Source of the DNA: CAWGJC01 sp965276665
GTDB lineage: Bacteria; Pseudomonadota; Alphaproteobacteria; Acetobacterales; Acetobacteraceae
Reading direction: 5' to 3'
DNA length: 64,000 bases
Assembly: GCA_965276665.1 (NCBI GenBank)
Contig: OZ255620.1
Span: 1,302,001-1,366,000 of the forward strand
In this document: piece by piece, positions 25,663 to 33,062 of the stretch
How the letters are laid out: each line of letters opens with the position of its first letter
Numbering within the stretch: position 1 is the stretch's first letter
Program-made: the position numbers and the translations under genes
Notes under the pieces: model-generated
What the model was told of the DNA's origin: nothing
Seen by the model: only the letters and a program-made list of their open reading frames with translations
Database searches by the model: none

Positions 25663-26859
25663 TCACCCGATCGCGTCCTGCACTGGGCGCCGAGCCGGCC
25701 GGGCGATCCGCCGCCCAAGCGCGATCGCCGGGCGGTCGACGAAACGCGCAAAGGCGGCGGCGGCGAGCAGGCTGAGCGCGAGCAGCAAGGCGAATGCCAG
25801 CGCCAGCGCGAGCCCGCCGGGCAGCCGCCCTGCCATCGCGCTCCATGCCGTGGCGACGACCGTGAAGAGTATTGGGAAATGCACGAGGTAGAGGCCGAAG
25901 GAGAGCCGCCCGAGCCACCGCGCCGGACGGATTGAGAGCGCCCTCAGGGCCAACGGCGAGAGCGCGATGCCGGCGAAGACCAGCACCGCGCCGCACTGGC
26001 TCTGGAACTGATAGAGACCCGGCATCGGCAGCAGCATGAGATGCGCGAGCGCCGCGCGGATGCCGTCGACCCAGCGCCAATCCTTGGCCGCGCACATCGC
26101 GATGCCGAGCGCCAGCAGCGCGAGCCCCGCTTCCGAGCGCTTCGTCCCGAGCCGCCGCGCCGCGAGATGGCCGAGCACGAACAGGAACACCGCCTGGCCG
26201 CCAAAGCCGAGCGCGCAGAGCAGGATCGCCGCCGCGTGCCAGCGCGGCGCCGCGCGCAGACGGACCAGCGCGAGCACCAGCAGCATGCCCGCCATCTCCA
26301 TGTGCAGCGACCAGAACGGCGCGTCGAGCGAATCCGCGAGCGGGTCGAGGCCGAGCCAGGCGACGAGCCGCGCCGGCAGCAGCGTGGTGTCCGCGTACCC
26401 GGTCACCATCGCTTCCTCGGCCGTCTCGCGCAGCACCTGCGCGAGCGTCGCCGGGCCGCTCGAATCCATCGCGAACCAGGGCGAGCCGCCGAGCCGCGCG
26501 GCGATCCCGTGCGCGGCCGGCATCGCCGCCAGCAGCAGGGCGGCGAAGACGCAGGCGGCGGCGACCGGAATGCCGATGCGCACCACGCGCTGCGCGATCC
26601 GCCGCGCCACGCCCGCACCCTCCCGCGCAAAGGCGCGCGACAGCACCGCGCCGCTGATCAGGAAGAAGATATAGACCGCGGAATGCCCGTCGAAGACGAA
26701 GCCCAGGATCCCCGCCCGATCCGGCCAGCTCGGCCGAAACGCGGTGACGAAATGCAGCAGGACCACCTGCAGCGCGGCGATCCCGCGCAATCCCTCCAGA
26801 TAACCGAGCCGCGGCGCTAGGGCATTTTCACCTACGGTGGAGCCGGCGCCGGCCCTCAC
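25663..26859 (-). CDS. Acyltransferase 3 family membrane protein (OafA-like), start altered by a repeat
   Basis: About 398 residues with ten or so TM helices. The family start RLGYLEGLRGIAALQVVLLHF includes the conserved catalytic His, and APFWSLHMEMAGMLLVL matches the FWSLxxE block. Such proteins O-acylate sugars or lipids at the cell surface. No ATG precedes the conserved N-terminus. The only plausible in-frame start upstream is GTG 26859, which lies inside the family A repeat (26820-26939), so about 13 residues would be repeat-encoded; TTG within GLRG is a poor alternative. The gene may have lost its native start and could be poorly translated. Confidence 0.75.
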   Translation of the reverse strand: MRAGAGSTVGENALAPRLGYLEGLRGIAALQVVLLHFVTAFRPSWPDRAGILGFVFDGHSAVYIFFLISGAVLSRAFAREGAGVARRIAQRVVRIGIPVAAACVFAALLLAAMPAAHGIAARLGGSPWFAMDSSGPATLAQVLRETAEEAMVTGYADTTLLPARLVAWLGLDPLADSLDAPFWSLHMEMAGMLLVLALVRLRAAPRWHAAAILLCALGFGGQAVFLFVLGHLAARRLGTKRSEAGLALLALGIAMCAAKDWRWVDGIRAALAHLMLLPMPGLYQFQSQCGAVLVFAGIALSPLALRALSIRPARWLGRLSFGLYLVHFPILFTVVATAWSAMAGRLPGGLALALAFALLLALSLLAAAAFARFVDRPAIALGRRIARPARRPVQDAIG

Positions 26860-26939
26860 CCCGCCCCCCAACGAAAGTATACGACCGACGAGAGGCCGGG
26901 CGGGGGTGAGGGCCGGCGCCGACTTAACCGAAAATGCTC
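26820..26939. repeat. Family A inverted-repeat element, MITE-like (A1)
   Basis: A 120-bp element with 10-bp ends GGGCATTTTC and GAAAATGCTC, flanked by TA on both sides (26818-26819 and 26940-26941) within CTAG tetranucleotides. Inside are long inverted arms (GGCGCCGGCCCTCACC and its complement) around a conserved centre ACGAAAGTATAC. This is the pattern of an IS630/Tc1-type non-autonomous element. The right TA is part of the TAG stop of the molybdoenzyme gene; the left part supplies the 5' end of the acyltransferase frame. Confidence 0.85.
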
Positions 26940-27718
26940 TAGATCCCGCTGAACCAGTTGAAGCCGCGCTGCTCCCAGTAGCCGGGCGCGTAGCGGTTGG
27001 TGACCTCGATCGCGGTGATCCATTTGGGGTTCTTGAAGCCGAGCTTCGTCGATGTGCGGAGCCGCAGAGGATAGCCGAACGGCGCGGGCAGCGTCTCGCG
27101 CGCATAGGTGGTGGCGAGCAGGGTCTGCGGATGCAAGGCGGTCGCCATGTCGATGCTGCTGTCGTAATCGTCGACGGTCTTGAAGGCGATGTATTTCGCC
27201 CGCAGATCGGCGCCGACATGCGTGAGGAAGGTGCGGAGCGGCACGCCGGACCACTCGCCGATATAATCCCACCCCTCGACGCAGACATGGCGGATGATCT
27301 CGTCCTGCTGCGGCAGGGTGGCGAGGCGCGCCGCGGTCCAGGGCGCCTTATCGGCGATCAGCCCGGAGAGCTCGAGCCGCCAGCTCTGCCCGTCGATCGG
27401 CTTGACCTGATCGACGTCGAAATAGGCGTTGAAGCGCGGCGGTTTCAGCACGCGGGAGGCCGGATAGGTTGGCGCCAGCTTGTTCGGGTCGAAGATCAGC
27501 GCCTGCACCCGGTCATTGAAGGCGGAGATCGCGCGCAGCGCCCTCTCCACCGCGTCGGGCGTCGAGACGTCGCAGCCGGTCAGCAGGGTGAGCGCGCCGA
27601 GGGAGAGCGCGCCGCGGATCACGCCCCGCCGCTCGACGGCGCCCAGCAGGCGCTGCTGCTCGTCGAGGAGAGCGGCATCCGGCACGCGCTCAGGGCGGAA
27701 AAAGGAGGGGGATTTCAT
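26939..27718 (-). CDS. MsrP/sulfite-oxidase-family molybdopterin oxidoreductase
   Basis: A 259-residue periplasmic protein. The N-terminus has an ERRGVIRGAL twin-arginine-like stretch, and a lipobox-like LLTGC follows. The Moco domain begins near SWRLELSGLI, and the conserved Cys ligand is in IIRHVCVEGWDYIGEWSG. FGYPLRLRTSTKLGFKNPKWI is the substrate-side block. MsrP enzymes reduce methionine sulfoxide in periplasmic proteins using electrons from a membrane cytochrome b; here such a gene (27715-28428) overlaps the start by 4 nt. The true substrate is not proven. It is third in an operon preceded by a SigF-type promoter. Confidence 0.85.
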   Translation of the reverse strand: MKSPSFFRPERVPDAALLDEQQRLLGAVERRGVIRGALSLGALTLLTGCDVSTPDAVERALRAISAFNDRVQALIFDPNKLAPTYPASRVLKPPRFNAYFDVDQVKPIDGQSWRLELSGLIADKAPWTAARLATLPQQDEIIRHVCVEGWDYIGEWSGVPLRTFLTHVGADLRAKYIAFKTVDDYDSSIDMATALHPQTLLATTYARETLPAPFGYPLRLRTSTKLGFKNPKWITAIEVTNRYAPGYWEQRGFNWFSGI

Positions 27719-28428
27719 CGGCCGGCCCGCATCGGCAAGGGCGGGCGGGCGCCCTGCTTCAGGCGCGGGCCGCCGCTCAGCATCGCCCAGAGCGTGCGCG
27801 GCACCAGCAGGGCCAGCGCGACATGCACCGCGAGGAAGCCCACGATCACCGCCATGCCGCAGAAATGCACCAGCCGCGCGCCCTGAAATCCGCCGAACAG
27901 GCCGACGAGCCCGGAGAACTGGATCGGCTTCCAGATCGCGAGACCGGTCACGACCTGCGAGATGCCGGCGAGAATGACGATGATGTAGAGCAGTTTCTGC
28001 ACCGCGTTGTACTGGGTGATGTCCTGATGCGCGAAATGCAGGTGCAGCGTCTCGCGTACGGTTTGCACGAGATCGCGGAGCCGGATCGGCACCAGGCGCT
28101 CGCGGAAGCGCCCCGTCAGCACCCCGTAGAGCAGATAGGCGAGGCCGTTCAGCACGAGCAGCCACATGCCGGCGAAATGCCAGAGCAGGCTCTCCGCCGC
28201 CCAGCTCCCGAGCCGGAGCGAGCGGTCGAAATGCAGTCCGCCGATGATCACGTAATCATTGTAGATGCCCCATCCGGAGGTGATCATCACGATCATCGCC
28301 AGCGCATTGAGCCAATGCATGATCCGGATCGGCAGCGGGTGCAGCCGGCGGGCGGAGACACGGGCGGCCTGGGGAACGGCGGGAGGCGGCAAGGCTGTCT
28401 CCTTGTCCTGGAAATCGGTCCGGCTCAA
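27715..28428 (-). CDS. Cytochrome b561-type membrane protein (electron partner of the molybdoenzyme)
   Basis: A 237-residue di-haem cytochrome b of the Ni-hydrogenase/formate-dehydrogenase gamma type. Four to five TM helices carry candidate haem ligands: His in RIMHWLNALAM, His in LLWHFAGMWLLVLNG, and late His residues in ARLVHFCGMAVIVGFLAVHV. It should pass quinol electrons to the periplasmic molybdoenzyme encoded downstream. This is a different fold from MsrQ of enterobacteria, so the pair is MsrP-like only on the enzyme side. It overlaps both neighbours by 4 nt (ATGA), indicating a three-gene coupled operon. Confidence 0.87.
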   Translation of the reverse strand: MSRTDFQDKETALPPPAVPQAARVSARRLHPLPIRIMHWLNALAMIVMITSGWGIYNDYVIIGGLHFDRSLRLGSWAAESLLWHFAGMWLLVLNGLAYLLYGVLTGRFRERLVPIRLRDLVQTVRETLHLHFAHQDITQYNAVQKLLYIIVILAGISQVVTGLAIWKPIQFSGLVGLFGGFQGARLVHFCGMAVIVGFLAVHVALALLVPRTLWAMLSGGPRLKQGARPPLPMRAGR

Positions 28429-28874
28429 TGCGAGGGCCGGGAGAGGCCGACGCGGATGGTGCTGGCCGCCGGCAGCCGCGCCGCGCCGCCCGTGTAGGTG
28501 GGAAATCCGCGCAATTGCGCGGGGGTGAACGAGACGATGTCCATGTACTGGCCGAGCAGGGTCATGCCGTCGACCGGCACCGCGATCGGCCGTCCGAACA
28601 GGCCGCGCAGCCCGCCATAGGCGACGATCACCGCGATGCTGCCATCCGGCTGCCGGACCACCGCGCGCACCCGGCCGAGCACCGGTTGGCTCTCGATCGG
28701 CCGCAGCACCTCCCGCCCGATCAGCGTGCCGACGACCACCGGCTGGGGGTAGCGCGTCGCGGCCTCCGCTGCCAGGGTCGCGGCCGAGGGCAGCTCCGGC
28801 GCGGCGCGTAGGCTGTTCCCGATCAGCAGGCCGCCGATCAGCAGTCCGGCAAGCACCGGGCGAGGCAGGATCAT
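28425..28874 (-). CDS. Secreted PRC-barrel-like protein
   Basis: A 149-residue protein with a signal peptide (residues 1-24, cleavage near LRA-AP). The core IESQPVLGRVRAVVRQPDGSI followed by VIVAYGGLRGLFGRPIAVPV has the strand pattern of PRC-barrel domains. It is the first gene of the cytochrome b/molybdoenzyme operon and lies 59 nt downstream of a GTAACC-N16-CGAA promoter on the minus strand. A role in assembling or anchoring the periplasmic complex is possible but is inference. Confidence 0.7.
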   Translation of the reverse strand: MILPRPVLAGLLIGGLLIGNSLRAAPELPSAATLAAEAATRYPQPVVVGTLIGREVLRPIESQPVLGRVRAVVRQPDGSIAVIVAYGGLRGLFGRPIAVPVDGMTLLGQYMDIVSFTPAQLRGFPTYTGGAARLPAASTIRVGLSRPSH

Positions 28875-28932
28875 GCGGAGGCGCTCCCGTTCCGACCGGA
28901 CGCAGTCTTGCGTTCAGTCTTCGTCGGAGCCT

Positions 28933-28958
28933 TTCGTCGCGGCCCGGGCGGGGGTTAC
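28933..28958 (-). promoter_or_regulatory. SigF-type ECF promoter for the PRC/cytochrome b/molybdoenzyme operon
   Basis: Read on the minus strand: GTAACC at 28958-28953, a 16-bp spacer, then CGAA at 28936-28933. This matches the consensus recalled for Caulobacter SigF (GTAACC-N16-CGAA). The start codon at 28874 lies 59 nt downstream. Two more copies with the same spacing occur at 29105 and 29833. Confidence 0.8.
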
Positions 28959-28980
28959 ATTCTGGGTAAACCGGCGGTCT

Positions 28981-29099
28981 GGGATAACTGGAAGGCCGGG
29001 ATAACTGGAAGGCTTGGATAACTGGAAGTCTGGGATAACTGGAAGTCTGGGATAACTGGAAGTCTGGGATAACTGGAAGTCTGGGATAACTGGAAGTCT
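28981..29099. repeat. Tandem repeat, 7 units of 17 bp
   Basis: Seven consecutive 17-bp units of GGGATAACTGGAAGTCT; the first three differ by up to three bases, the last four are identical. A degenerate partial unit with GTAAACCGG precedes them (about 28964-28980), and the array runs directly into the GTAACCGG -35 box at 29105. It fills the space between two divergent SigF-type promoters. Because 17 is not a multiple of three, it reads differently in each frame and is unlikely to be coding. Confidence 0.95.
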
Positions 29100-29104
29100 G
29101 GGGG

Positions 29105-29130
29105 GTAACCGGCAGCGCCGCGCGGGCGAA
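29105..29130 (+). promoter_or_regulatory. SigF-type ECF promoter for the nrsF-like gene
   Basis: GTAACC at 29105-29110, a 16-bp spacer and CGAA at 29127-29130, with the start codon 38 nt further on (29168). Same consensus and spacing as the divergent copy at 28933-28958, with the 17-bp repeat array between the two. Confidence 0.8.
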
Positions 29131-29167
29131 GTCGCTTCAACGGCACCTTGATCCGCGATGATCCTTC

Positions 29168-29812
29168 ATGACGCCTGATGCCCTGATCGGCCGCCTCACC
29201 CAGGATCTTCGCCCCGTCCGACCGCGCAGCGCCTGGCGGGACGGGGCGTGGCTCGGCGCGATCTGCGCGGTCGAGCTCGCCCTGGTTCTGCTGGCCGGAC
29301 TCGCGCGACCGGACATGGAGGCGGCGCTGTCCCGCCCCTCCTTGTGGTGGAAATTCGCCGGCACCGGGGTGATCGCGGCGGCGGCCGGCGGGGTCGCCCT
29401 GGTCTCGCTCGATCCGTCGCGCTCGCCGCGGCCCGGATTGCAGCGGGTCGGCCTCCTGATCGCTCTGACACTCGTCGCGGGCGCGATCCTGGACGTCCTG
29501 CACGGCGGTCATGCCGCGGAGCTCGCCGCCCGGCTGGACTGGCGGTCCGGCCTGCAATGCGCGAGCAAGGTGGCGGGCCTCTCCCTCGCGCCGGCGATCG
29601 GGCTCGGCTGGTCGATGCGACGCGGCGCGCCGAGCCACGCCGACGCCTCCTCGCTCGCCGCCGGGCTGGGCGCCGCCGGATGCGGTGCCTTCGTCTTCGT
29701 CTTCGCCTGCCCGTGTGACGATCCGCTCTACATCGCCGTCTGGTACGGTCTCGGCTGCCTGGCGGTGGTGCTCGCCGTCTCGCTGGTGCTGCCGATCGTC
29801 GCTCGGTGGTGA
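29168..29812 (+). CDS. nrsF: NrsF-like (DUF1109) anti-sigma factor
   Basis: A 214-residue membrane protein with six TM helices and the family's closing block CPCDDPLYIAVWYGLGCLAVV. In Caulobacter, NrsF holds ECF sigma factor SigF at the membrane and releases it on heavy-metal stress, with Cys residues implicated. This protein has several Cys (GAICAVE, GLQCASK, AAGCGA, FACPCDD, GLGCLA). The cognate sigF gene usually adjoins; here it is absent from both sides, so the partner must lie elsewhere. Its own promoter matches the SigF consensus, implying autoregulation. Confidence 0.85.
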   Translation: MTPDALIGRLTQDLRPVRPRSAWRDGAWLGAICAVELALVLLAGLARPDMEAALSRPSLWWKFAGTGVIAAAAGGVALVSLDPSRSPRPGLQRVGLLIALTLVAGAILDVLHGGHAAELAARLDWRSGLQCASKVAGLSLAPAIGLGWSMRRGAPSHADASSLAAGLGAAGCGAFVFVFACPCDDPLYIAVWYGLGCLAVVLAVSLVLPIVARW

Positions 29813-29832
29813 ACCGATCGCGCGGGTTGGAC

Positions 29833-29858
29833 GTAACCCCCAAAGGACACATCGCGAA
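29833..29858 (+). promoter_or_regulatory. SigF-type ECF promoter for the glycosyltransferase/radical SAM operon
   Basis: GTAACC at 29833-29838, a 16-bp spacer and CGAA at 29855-29858; the start codon at 29901 is 43 nt downstream. It is the third exact match to GTAACC-N16-CGAA within about 0.9 kb and lies just after the nrsF-like stop. Confidence 0.8.
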
Positions 29859-29900
29859 TTCACCGCAAGAGGCGCGGTGGTCGCCGCCGGGGGAAGCCAG

Positions 29901-30629
29901 ATGACTGACCGACGCTGCGCGATCGGCGTGATGGCCAAGGCGCCCCGCCCGGGCCGCGCCAAGACGCGGCTCTGCCCGCCGCTGCGGGCCGAGCAGGCCG
30001 CCGCGCTGAGCGCCGCCTTCCTGCGCGATACCACCGGGAATATGAGCCTCGCCGCGCGATCGGCGCCGATCGCCCGCTACGCCGCCTATGCCCCGCTCGG
30101 CACGGAAGCGATGCTGCGCCCCCTCCTCGCCCCCGGCACCGAGCTGATCCTGGCCGATGGCACCCCGGAGATGCCGCCCGGCGTCGAGGGGTTCGGACGC
30201 TGCCTGCTGCACGCGATCGAGGGCATGTTCGGGCGCGGCCATGCAGCCGCCTGTGTGCTGAGCTCCGATACGCCCAACCTGCCGACGCGCTGCCTGATCG
30301 AGGCGGCCGAGGCGTTGCTTCAGGACGATGGGCGCGTGGTGCTCGGCGCCTGCGCGGATGGCGGCTACTACCTGCTCGGGATGGCCGCCGCGCATGCCGG
30401 GCTCTTTTCCGATATCGCCTGGAGCACCGGGAGCGTGGCCGCCGCCACCCGCGCCCGCGCCGCCGCGCTCGGGCTCCGCGTCATCGAGCTCGAACCCTGG
30501 TACGACGTGGACGACGCCGCCTCCCTGACGACGCTAATCCAGGAGGAGGGCGGCTTCGTGGCCCCGCACAGCAAGGCCGAGATCGAGCGGATGGGGCTTC
30601 GCGACCGCCTCGCCGCTCCCGCCTCATGA
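29901..30629 (+). CDS. TIGR04282-like (DUF2064) glycosyltransferase
   Basis: A 242-residue nucleotidyl/glycosyl-transferase fold: GVMAKAPRPGRAKTRLCPPL (basic nucleotide-binding loop), VLSSDTPNLP (DxP-type acidic motif) and GACADGGYYLLGM. Such proteins occur in clusters named after arsenosugar synthesis, but their reaction is not established. ATG 29901 follows GGGGGAAG. The C-terminus ends in a polar tail after VDDAASL. It is first in a four-gene operon under a SigF-type promoter; the next gene begins 10 nt later. Confidence 0.8.
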   Translation: MTDRRCAIGVMAKAPRPGRAKTRLCPPLRAEQAAALSAAFLRDTTGNMSLAARSAPIARYAAYAPLGTEAMLRPLLAPGTELILADGTPEMPPGVEGFGRCLLHAIEGMFGRGHAAACVLSSDTPNLPTRCLIEAAEALLQDDGRVVLGACADGGYYLLGMAAAHAGLFSDIAWSTGSVAAATRARAAALGLRVIELEPWYDVDDAASLTTLIQEEGGFVAPHSKAEIERMGLRDRLAAPAS

Positions 30630-30639
30630 TCCCGGCCGC

Positions 30640-32031
30640 ATGACCCGAAACCTGATGGCGCTTCTCGGGCTTGGGCTCGTCCTGCTCGCCTTGACGGCAT
30701 GCGGCCTCGCCATCGACGTGCCGCATGCCGGGGCCGCGCAGGTCGCCCGGGTGAACATGCTGGTGGCGACGATGGCGGCCGCGGCCGCCATCTGGTTCCT
30801 CGCCGTGCGCCGCGTGCTCGGGACGGCGCTGCCGGAGCGCGCGCTGCTGCCGGTTCTCGGGATCGCCGCCCTGCTCCGGGTGATGCTGCTGACCGCGCCG
30901 CCTTTCCTGTCCTCCGACATCTATCGCTATGTCTGGGACGGTCGCGTGCAGGCGGCAGGCATCAATCCCTATCGCTACATTCCCGCCGACCCGGCGCTCG
31001 CCGGGCTGCGCGACACGGTGGTGTATCCGAACATCAACCGCGCCGGTTACGCGCGCACGATCTACCCGCCGATGGCGGAGCTGGTCTTTGCCGCCATTGG
31101 ACGGGTGTCGGACAGCGTGACGGCGATGCGGCTCGCGATGGTGGGCTTCGAGGTGCTCGGCATCGCCTGCCTCGTCGCGATGCTGCGGCTGGCCGGACTG
31201 CCGGCGGCGCGCGTGCTGATCTATGCCTGGAACCCGCTGCCGCTCTGGTCCTTCGCGGGGGACGGTCATGTGGACGCGATCGCGGTCGGGCTGCTCGGCC
31301 TCGCTCTGCTCCTGCGGGCGCGGCGGCGGCATTCCTGGGCCGGCGCGGTGCTGGGCGCGGCGACGCTGGTGAAATTCCTGCCGGTCGCGATCGCCCCGGC
31401 CCTGGTGCGCGGGGCCATGCTGCGCAGGACCCCGGCACGCAAGGCCGGCCTGCACGGGACTTTGGCACCCGAGGCCGGGCTGCGCGGCATCTGGCGTCCG
31501 GCGCTGGCCGGCGCCGCGGTGATCGTGCTGCTTTATGCGCTCTACGCCTCGGCCGGCCGGCACGTGCTCGGCTTCCTGCCCTCCTACCAGGGCGAGGAAG
31601 GTTTTTCCGACGGTACCGGCTTCTGGTTGCTCGCCGGGCTGGCCGAATTCGGCCGCCTGCCCGACTGGGTGGTCACCGCCTATCTGGCGCTCGCCGCCAC
31701 GGTGCTGGCGGCGCTCGCCATCCGCGTCCTTCGCGGCCCGCCTGCCCGCGAAAACGCGATCGTGACGCTGTGCCGTGATGCCGGACTGCTCGCCGGCGCG
31801 TTGATGGTCGCGCTGAGCCCGCATTATCCGTGGTATTTCGCCTGGCTCGCCGTGCCTGCGGTCCTGGCGCCATCGCCTGCCCTGCTCTGGCTCGCCGCCG
31901 CGCCGCTGCTCCTCTTCCTCGACCCGATCCCGGGCGATCGCTTTCTCTGGCCGGCTCTCGTCTACCTGCCCGCCGCCCTGCTTCTCGCCGTCCCGCAAGG
32001 AGACCGTTCATGTCCGCCTCGACGAGCCTGA
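30640..32031 (+). CDS. GT87-like (DUF2029) polyprenyl-phosphate-dependent glycosyltransferase
   Basis: A 463-residue polytopic protein of the GT-C class with about twelve TM segments. The first extracytoplasmic loop holds SSDIYRYVWDGRVQAAGINP, where the Asp after the Ser pair is the expected catalytic residue, followed by IYPPMAELVF. Family members transfer mannose or a related sugar from a polyprenyl phosphate donor on the periplasmic face. It overlaps the radical SAM gene by 22 nt. With a nucleotide-sugar-type enzyme upstream and a GT2 downstream, it may act late in glycosylating an envelope component (inference). Confidence 0.82.
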   Translation: MTRNLMALLGLGLVLLALTACGLAIDVPHAGAAQVARVNMLVATMAAAAAIWFLAVRRVLGTALPERALLPVLGIAALLRVMLLTAPPFLSSDIYRYVWDGRVQAAGINPYRYIPADPALAGLRDTVVYPNINRAGYARTIYPPMAELVFAAIGRVSDSVTAMRLAMVGFEVLGIACLVAMLRLAGLPAARVLIYAWNPLPLWSFAGDGHVDAIAVGLLGLALLLRARRRHSWAGAVLGAATLVKFLPVAIAPALVRGAMLRRTPARKAGLHGTLAPEAGLRGIWRPALAGAAVIVLLYALYASAGRHVLGFLPSYQGEEGFSDGTGFWLLAGLAEFGRLPDWVVTAYLALAATVLAALAIRVLRGPPARENAIVTLCRDAGLLAGALMVALSPHYPWYFAWLAVPAVLAPSPALLWLAAAPLLLFLDPIPGDRFLWPALVYLPAALLLAVPQGDRSCPPRRA

Positions 32032-33062
32032 AGGATCCCCGCCGCTATTTCGAGGAGATCGGCGCCGCCCGCGACGCGCATGCCGAGCAGCCGCCGGTCT
32101 GCCTGTATCTGGAGACGACGAACCGCTGCAACCTGCTGTGCGAGACCTGCCCGCGCACCTTCGAGACGCTGGAGCCGCCGGCGGATATGAGCTGGGAGCT
32201 GTTCACCCGCATCGTCGACCAGGTGCCGAACGTGGCCCGCGTGGTGCTGCACGGCGTCGGCGAACCGATGCTGGTCAAGGATCTGCCGCGGATGATCCGC
32301 TACCTCAAGGATCGCGGCACCTACGTGCTGTTCAACACCAACGGCACGCTGCTGCAGCCGAAGCGTTTCCAGCAGCTGATCGATACCGGGCTCGACGAGC
32401 TGCGCGTCTCGCTCGACGCCGCCGACCGCGAATCTTATGCCCGGATTCGCGGCAAGGATTTCTTCACCCGCATCGTGCGCGATGTGGGGAAATTGATCGC
32501 CTATCAGAAGCAGGTCGGCGCCACCACGCCGCGCGTGTCGCTCTGGCTCACCGGCCTCAAGGAGACGGTGGAGCAGCTGCCGGCGTTTGTGCGCATCGCC
32601 GCCGAGATGGGGGTGACAGAGGTGCATCTGCAGCGCCTGGTGTTCGACGAGCAGGGTTATGGCATGGCGAATGCCGAGCATTCCCTGTTCGAGTCGACGC
32701 AGGCGGAAGAGCGTGCCGCGATCGAGGCAGCGCAGGCGGTGGGGGCAAGCCTCGGCGTCACCCTCGACGCCTCCGGCGCCACCGAGCCCGGCATCAGCCT
32801 GACAAAGCAGGACGACCGCGCCTGGACGACCTGCCGCCGTCCGTGGTCGCTGATGTATTTCACCGCGCATGGCCGCGCGCTGCCCTGCTGCATCGCGCCC
32901 TTCTCGGTGCGCGGCTACAGCAATTACACGCTCGGCGACGCGACGCAGCAGGAACTGCGCGAGATCTGGAACAGCCCGGAATACCAGGGTTTCCGCACCT
33001 CACTGCTCTCCGACGCGCCGCCCGCGCCGTGCCGCAATTGCGGGATGCGATGGAGCCTGTAG
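32010..33062 (+). CDS. Radical SAM/SPASM-domain protein
   Basis: A 350-residue enzyme with the [4Fe-4S]/SAM motif CNLLCETC (residues about 39-46) after TTNR, VLHGVGEPML (the GEP SAM-binding motif) and LRVSLDAAD. A C-terminal SPASM-like Cys set is visible: TCRRPW, LPCCIAPF and CRNCGMRW. SPASM enzymes bind extra clusters and modify peptides or carbohydrates. No precursor peptide gene is seen nearby; the glycosyltransferases around it favour a small-molecule or sugar substrate. ATG 32010 has AAGGAG 5 nt upstream. The last 13 nt overlap the GT2 gene. Confidence 0.87.
   Translation: MSASTSLKDPRRYFEEIGAARDAHAEQPPVCLYLETTNRCNLLCETCPRTFETLEPPADMSWELFTRIVDQVPNVARVVLHGVGEPMLVKDLPRMIRYLKDRGTYVLFNTNGTLLQPKRFQQLIDTGLDELRVSLDAADRESYARIRGKDFFTRIVRDVGKLIAYQKQVGATTPRVSLWLTGLKETVEQLPAFVRIAAEMGVTEVHLQRLVFDEQGYGMANAEHSLFESTQAEERAAIEAAQAVGASLGVTLDASGATEPGISLTKQDDRAWTTCRRPWSLMYFTAHGRALPCCIAPFSVRGYSNYTLGDATQQELREIWNSPEYQGFRTSLLSDAPPAPCRNCGMRWSL

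Noticed and set aside
26820..26939. Rho-independent terminator
   Set aside because: It can form a hairpin, but the recurring 10-bp ends, TA flanks and two further copies identify it as a mobile repeat; termination may be a side effect.
28981..29099. CRISPR array
   Set aside because: The repeats are head-to-tail without spacers and no cas gene is in the window.
28955..30034. A minus-strand frame with a 17-residue peptide repeat (QLSQTSSYP-type)
   Set aside because: The peptide repeat is only the translation of the 17-bp DNA array; the rest is antisense to nrsF and the glycosyltransferase.
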